The notes beneath the pieces were generated by a model, which was not told where the DNA came from, did no database searches, and was given only the letters and a program-made list of their open reading frames with translations. Both the position numbers and the translations under genes were made by a program. From Chloroflexota bacterium (GTDB lineage Bacteria > Chloroflexota > Limnocylindria > Limnocylindrales > CSP1-4): a stretch of 63,544 nucleotides of DNA. Shown in pieces: positions 59,837 to 63,544 of the stretch. The stretch lies in NCBI GenBank assembly GCA_016191345.1, contig JACPOU010000009.1, forward strand, positions 1-63,544. The letters are read 5' to 3'. Position 1 is the stretch's first letter, and each line of letters begins with the position of its first letter.

Positions 59837-61095
59837 CAGCGCGAGATCGCGCCCAGCGCGGCGCGCCAGAGGCCGCCGATGATCAGGGCCCAGGGCGCGA
59901 GCAGGGCCGGCGACTCCGACCCGCCGAGCCACTCGAGCTTCACGACGCCGACGACGCCGATCGCCCCGACGATCGCCAGGACGACCCCCTGCCGCACCAG
60001 CCCCCATCGAACGCGGCCGGCAGCGCGACGGAACCCGCTGGCGTCGCCGGCCTCCCCGACCTCGACCTCGGCCTCGACCGCCGGATCGGCCGCCCGGTCC
60101 ACCAACCGCCGGAACCAGCCGGGTGCGTGGACGACTGCCAGGTACGCGACCGAGGCGTAGGCCACCCCGCCGAGGACGTCGACGACATAGTGATCGGCGA
60201 GGTACACGATCGAAAACCAGACCGCCGCGGAGTACAGGAGCATGAGCCAGCCGGCCTTCCCGAACGCCCGCCGGGCAAACAGGAAGGCGAGGAACGGGTA
60301 GGCGGCGTGGAGGGACGGGAACGCCGCGACCTGGTTCGGGTTGACCTCGTAGATCGCGTAGCTGTAGAGGTAGCGCCCTTCGAACCCGAACAGCCGGGCG
60401 AGGTCGCTGAAGCCCTGGGACTTCAGGTAGGTGATCGCGGGAGCACCGTCGGGCCCCGGGATGAGGCCGCGCTCGGCGGCCCACCACGGCGGCGCGACCG
60501 GGAACAGCAGGTAGGTGATGAAGGCGGCCATCGACACGAGGATGAGCCCGGCGATGAAGTCGTAGTAGGCGCGGCGGCGGCGGACCCAGAGGAGAAACCC
60601 GATCGCGAATGGCAGCGGAAAGTGGAGGAAATAGAAGACCGTCGCAACCATCGCCCAGGGATCGATGCCGGTCGCCGGATGGAGCGCCTTCTGGAGCATC
60701 TCTGTCGGGAGGTTGCCGAGGAAGAGCCAGCGCTCCGCCCCGAGGACGTCCGCCGAGTGGATGACGCGGTTGATGTTGTCGGCATAGCCGCGCATGAGCT
60801 CGTAGGCGAGGAACAGCCCGATGAACGGGACCCAGTCTCGAATGAAGAGCCGGGCCCGGCCGAGGACGACCGCGGCGAGGCCGAGCGCGAGGAGCAGCAC
60901 GTCCGGCGTCACCGATACGCCGCCCGCGATCATCAGGGCCGACAGCAGGATCACGTAGCCGGCCAGCGTCGCGAGGAGGAGTCGGTCGTTCCGCCGGTGG
61001 AGCGCGGCGACGTTCTCGACCGCCGGCAGGGCAGGTGTCGAGGCGGGGATCGGTGTCGAGGTGATCTCGAGCGGCGGATCGATGGCGTCGCTCAC
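59836..61095 (-). CDS. PAP2-superfamily integral membrane phosphatase/phosphotransferase
   Basis: 419 residues with about nine to ten hydrophobic segments. The PAP2 signature residues appear as FPSLHAAYPFLAFLF (second motif, catalytic His) and SIVYLADHYVVDVLGG (third motif, His and Asp). The layout resembles Aur1/Ipt1-like inositol phosphotransferases (PAP2_3) rather than small phosphatases: an N-terminal set of spans and YELMRGYADNINR before the core. Substrate is likely a lipid phosphate or phospholipid head group, unproven. It is between rpe and dtd, overlapping both slightly. Confidence 0.8.
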   Translation of the reverse strand: MSDAIDPPLEITSTPIPASTPALPAVENVAALHRRNDRLLLATLAGYVILLSALMIAGGVSVTPDVLLLALGLAAVVLGRARLFIRDWVPFIGLFLAYELMRGYADNINRVIHSADVLGAERWLFLGNLPTEMLQKALHPATGIDPWAMVATVFYFLHFPLPFAIGFLLWVRRRRAYYDFIAGLILVSMAAFITYLLFPVAPPWWAAERGLIPGPDGAPAITYLKSQGFSDLARLFGFEGRYLYSYAIYEVNPNQVAAFPSLHAAYPFLAFLFARRAFGKAGWLMLLYSAAVWFSIVYLADHYVVDVLGGVAYASVAYLAVVHAPGWFRRLVDRAADPAVEAEVEVGEAGDASGFRRAAGRVRWGLVRQGVVLAIVGAIGVVGVVKLEWLGGSESPALLAPWALIIGGLWRAALGAISR

Positions 61096-62153
61096 GGGAC
61101 GAGCTCGTCCGGCCGTGGCGGCACCGGGGGCGGCACGTACGGCACCTCGGGCATGCCCGCGAGCCGCCAGGCGGCCGCCTCCTCGACGAGGGCATCGCGC
61201 CGCGCCCCGAATCGCTCGAGTGCCGCCGCCTCCGACGGCCCGGGCAGCAGGACGTCCCAGTCCCGGACCTCGTCCGGCAGGTCCACCTCCAGCCCGCCCG
61301 AGCGGAAGAGCATGACGGGGATCCCCGTCCGCTCGACCTCGGCCTGCAGCGTCCGGGCGAGATGGCGGGGCAGCGTGGCGAACGTGACGACCTTGTCGCG
61401 CGGGATCGGCGGCACCCCGTCATTGAGCGAGTACTGGTAGCCCTCGTCGGCGAGGGCCCGGATGAGCCGTATCTCGCGGCCCATGTTCCGGCCCGGCGCC
61501 CAGAGGGCCGAGCCCACGACGAGCACGTCCGCGGCGAGCCCGCCGATCTGCTCGGCCGTCTCCCGGTTGACGCCGCCGTCGACGTGGACCTCGGCGCCGT
61601 GCAGCTTGTGGCTGAGGAGGTCGCGGGCCGCGAGGACCTTGTCGCGGGCCACCTCGGCCAGGAATGACTGCCCGCCGAAGCCCGGCTCGACGGTCATGAC
61701 CATGACGATGTCGAGGAGGGCACGGTAGGGCTCGAGGGCGCTGAGCGGGGTCGCGGGGCGAAGGGACAGCCCGGCCGCCCGGCCCGCGGCGCGGATGGCC
61801 CGCAGCGTCGGCTCGATCGGCTCCTCGATCTCGACGTGGATCGTCACGGTGTCGCACCCCGCGTCGAGGAACTGGTCGATGTACCGCCCCGGCTCCGAGA
61901 TCATGAGGTGAACGTCGAGCGGCAGCCGCGTTCGCTTCCGGAGGGCCTTGACGGTCCGCGCCCCGAAGGTCAGGTTCGGCACGAAGTGGCCGTCCATGAC
62001 GTCGAGGTGGATCCGGTCGGCACCCTCGCGCTCGGCTCGGCGCACGGCGTGGGCCAGGTTGCCGAGGTCGGCGTCGAGGATGCTCGCGGCGACGCGGGCG
62101 CGGCCGAGCGGAACCTCCTTGACCGGCGACGAGGGCCGCCCCGCGCGCCTCAT
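61092..62153 (-). CDS. rpe: Ribulose-phosphate 3-epimerase with extra C-terminal domain
   Basis: 353 residues from ATG 62153 (ATGA overlap with rlmN) against about 220 usually. The TIM barrel fills about 20-235: VAASILDADLGNL, HLDVMDGHFVPNLTFGARTVKAL, LDVHLMISEPGRYI, MVMTVEPGFGGQSFL and VHVDGGVNRETAEQIGGLAADVLVVGSAL, all catalytic and phosphate-binding blocks. After it come about 115 residues (GYQYSLNDGVPPIPRDKVVTF...VMLFRSGGLEVDLPDEVRDWDVLLPG) that I do not recognise. The enzyme interconverts ribulose-5-P and xylulose-5-P. Confidence 0.92.
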   Translation of the reverse strand: MRRAGRPSSPVKEVPLGRARVAASILDADLGNLAHAVRRAEREGADRIHLDVMDGHFVPNLTFGARTVKALRKRTRLPLDVHLMISEPGRYIDQFLDAGCDTVTIHVEIEEPIEPTLRAIRAAGRAAGLSLRPATPLSALEPYRALLDIVMVMTVEPGFGGQSFLAEVARDKVLAARDLLSHKLHGAEVHVDGGVNRETAEQIGGLAADVLVVGSALWAPGRNMGREIRLIRALADEGYQYSLNDGVPPIPRDKVVTFATLPRHLARTLQAEVERTGIPVMLFRSGGLEVDLPDEVRDWDVLLPGPSEAAALERFGARRDALVEEAAAWRLAGMPEVPYVPPPVPPRPDELVP

Positions 62154-63472
62154 CGCGGGCCTCGAGCGCCGTGCCATCGAGCGCCGCCACCGGCCGCGCG
62201 GCGGGTCGCGCCCGCGATCCCCGGTGCGGTCGGGAGCGAATTCGCCTCGGTGCCCGCGTCGATCCCCGCCGGGACGGCCTCCCGGCTCCGCTCCCCGCGG
62301 AGCGCGGCCGCGCTCGAGGCGACGAGCCGGTCCCGGCGCCGCGCGACGGCCGCCGGCGCGGGCGTGCCGGAGCGTTCGGCGGCCAGCTGTCCGCAGGCGG
62401 CCCCGACCTCCTGGCCGCGGTTCCGGCGGATCGTCGTGGGCAGTCCGGCGTCGCGGAGGCGATCCGCGAACCGCTCGATGACCGGCATCGGCGAAGCCGT
62501 CCAGGGCGTGTGCGCGACCGGGTTCATCGGGATCAGGTTGACATGGGCGAGCTGGCCGCGAAGGATGCCCGCGATCGCGTCCGAGTCGGCGTCCGTGTCG
62601 TTCACACCGCCGATCATCGTGACCTCGTAGCTGATGCGTCGTCCCGTGGCGCGGGCATGCTCGCGGGCCGCCGCCACGACCTCGGCGACGGGCCAGCGCC
62701 GGTTGAGCGGCACGAGGACGTCGCGAAGCGGGTCCCGCGCGGCGTGGAGGCTGATCGCGAGCGTGAACTGGGGCCCGAGTCCGGTCAGCCGGCGGATCCC
62801 CGGCACGACGCCCGAGGTCGAGACCGTGATCTGGCGCGCCCCGAGGCCCAGCCGGGCCGGATCGTTGAGGGCACTGACCGCCTCGAGCACGCGGTCGAGG
62901 TTGAGGAGCGGCTCGCCCATGCCCATGAAGACGATGTTCGTGAGGCGCCGGCCCTTCGCGGCCAGCCGCCGCACCGCGCTCCGCACCTGGTCGAGGATCT
63001 CGGACGTCAGCAGGTCCCGCCCGAAGCCGAGCTCGCCGGTGGCACAGAACGGGCAGCCCACGGCACAGCCCGCCTGGCTCGAGATGCAGAGTGTCGCCCG
63101 CTCTCGCCGGCCCGGCGCCGACGGATAGCGCATCAGCACGGATTCGATGGCGACGCCGTCATCGAGCCGGTGGAGTGCCTTCTCGGTCAGCCCGCCCTCG
63201 GTCGCGATCACCTCGGTGTCGCCGAGCGTGTCCCACCGGAAGGCGTCACCGAGCGCGGCCTGGAGCGAGGGCTTGAGCGTCGTGACCTCGGCCGGCGAGG
63301 CCGCGCCCGATCGCCACACTGCGTCGAGGACCTGGCGGGCCCGGAATGGGGGCTCGCCGTGGGCGGCGAACCAGGCCTCGAGCGCGTCCGGCGTCACGCC
63401 GGAGATCCCGGGCGGCAGCGCCTCGATGGCGGCGAGGGACGGCTGGACGATCGGCGGGGCAAGGTTCGGCAT
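62150..63472 (-). CDS. rlmN: Dual-specificity rRNA/tRNA adenine C2-methyltransferase RlmN
   Basis: 440 residues. Radical-SAM motif CAVGCPFC (within SQAGCAVGCPFCATGELGF), FMGMGEPLLNLDRVLEAV, STSGVVPGIRRL, LAISLHAARDPLR and the methyl-carrying cysteine in QEVGAACGQL. It methylates A2503 of 23S rRNA and A37 of some tRNAs. About 75 low-complexity Ala/Arg-rich residues follow the normal end, longer than typical. It starts the rlmN-rpe-PAP2-dtd run; the 72 bases to the window edge hold nothing recognisable. Confidence 0.95.
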   Translation of the reverse strand: MPNLAPPIVQPSLAAIEALPPGISGVTPDALEAWFAAHGEPPFRARQVLDAVWRSGAASPAEVTTLKPSLQAALGDAFRWDTLGDTEVIATEGGLTEKALHRLDDGVAIESVLMRYPSAPGRRERATLCISSQAGCAVGCPFCATGELGFGRDLLTSEILDQVRSAVRRLAAKGRRLTNIVFMGMGEPLLNLDRVLEAVSALNDPARLGLGARQITVSTSGVVPGIRRLTGLGPQFTLAISLHAARDPLRDVLVPLNRRWPVAEVVAAAREHARATGRRISYEVTMIGGVNDTDADSDAIAGILRGQLAHVNLIPMNPVAHTPWTASPMPVIERFADRLRDAGLPTTIRRNRGQEVGAACGQLAAERSGTPAPAAVARRRDRLVASSAAALRGERSREAVPAGIDAGTEANSLPTAPGIAGATRRAAGGGARWHGARGPR

Positions 63473-63544
63473 CGGCGAGGCATTGTCGCACGGGCCCGCG
63501 GGACCGGGTCCCGGGAGGGCCGGCGGCGAAGCGCGCGACCGCGG

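Noticed and set aside
59378..61423. 681-residue Dtd fusion
   Set aside because: Everything before ATG 59836 is a shadow frame of the PAP2 and rpe genes.

Overview
The window is about 63.5 kb of very GC-rich bacterial chromosome (roughly seven bases in ten are G or C by eye). Genes are packed with ATGA, GTGA and TGATG stop/start overlaps. Gene content and order fit a Chloroflexota genome, most likely a Limnocylindria-like lineage. Pointers are a DUF3352 protein between ffh and rpsP, a DivIVA/F0-b-like coiled-coil gene between coaD and the DUF177-rpmF pair, and zinc-ribbon L28 and L32. This placement is inference from gene neighbourhoods, not from a marker tree. No tRNA, rRNA, prophage, insertion sequence, CRISPR array or replication origin was recognised.

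Layout, left to right. (1) 1-3.9 kb, accessory: a 14-bp minisatellite, a BtuF-like cobalamin-binding lipoprotein behind a convincing cobalamin riboswitch, a 67-residue hypothetical, a GNAT acetyltransferase, and a HipA-like kinase overlapping a DUF3037 gene. (2) 3.95-58.6 kb: an almost unbroken co-directional (minus-strand) run of more than 50 housekeeping genes. Read in the direction of transcription it is asp23-fakA-recG-rsmD-coaD-coiled coil-DUF177-rpmF-plsX-asp23-nusB-acpP-rnc-smc-ftsY-lipoprotein-ffh-DUF3352-rpsP-khpA-rimM-trmD-rplS-rnhB-yraN-rpsB-tsf-pyrH-frr-uppS-cdsA-dxr-rseP-ispG-(terminator)-nusA-ylxR-infB-rbfA-nrnA-truB-ribF-rpsO-pnp-(terminator)-asd-udg-rnj-ftsK-rodZ-like-pncC-murC-SnoaL-yajQ-33-aa membrane peptide-TPP enzyme. 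(3) 58.7-59.4 kb: divergent rpmB, a C-rich repeat tract and a fold-back element. (4) 59.4-63.5 kb: rlmN-rpe-PAP2-dtd, again on the minus strand.

Functionally the block joins the translation machinery (ribosomal proteins S2, S15, S16, L19, L28, L32; EF-Ts, IF-2, RRF, RbfA, RimM, TrmD, TruB, RsmD, RlmN, Dtd), RNA decay (PNPase, RNase J, RNase III, NrnA), transcription elongation/termination (NusA, NusB), SRP targeting (Ffh, FtsY), chromosome handling (SMC, FtsK, RecG, RNase HII, UDG) and membrane/envelope precursor supply (PlsX, AcpP, FakA, CdsA, UppS, Dxr, IspG, MurC).

Most notable: PNPase carries a complete DEDDh 3'-5' exonuclease inserted between its two RNase PH cores. rimM and the coiled-coil gene have no ATG/GTG/TTG at their homologous N-terminus and appear to start at CTG. 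RNase HII has lost the GRG motif, and RNase III has Ser at a usual metal-ligand Asp. RibF lacks a recognisable riboflavin-kinase domain, and ribulose-phosphate epimerase has an unrecognised extra C-terminal domain. Two intergenic minisatellites 19 kb apart share the same sub-blocks.
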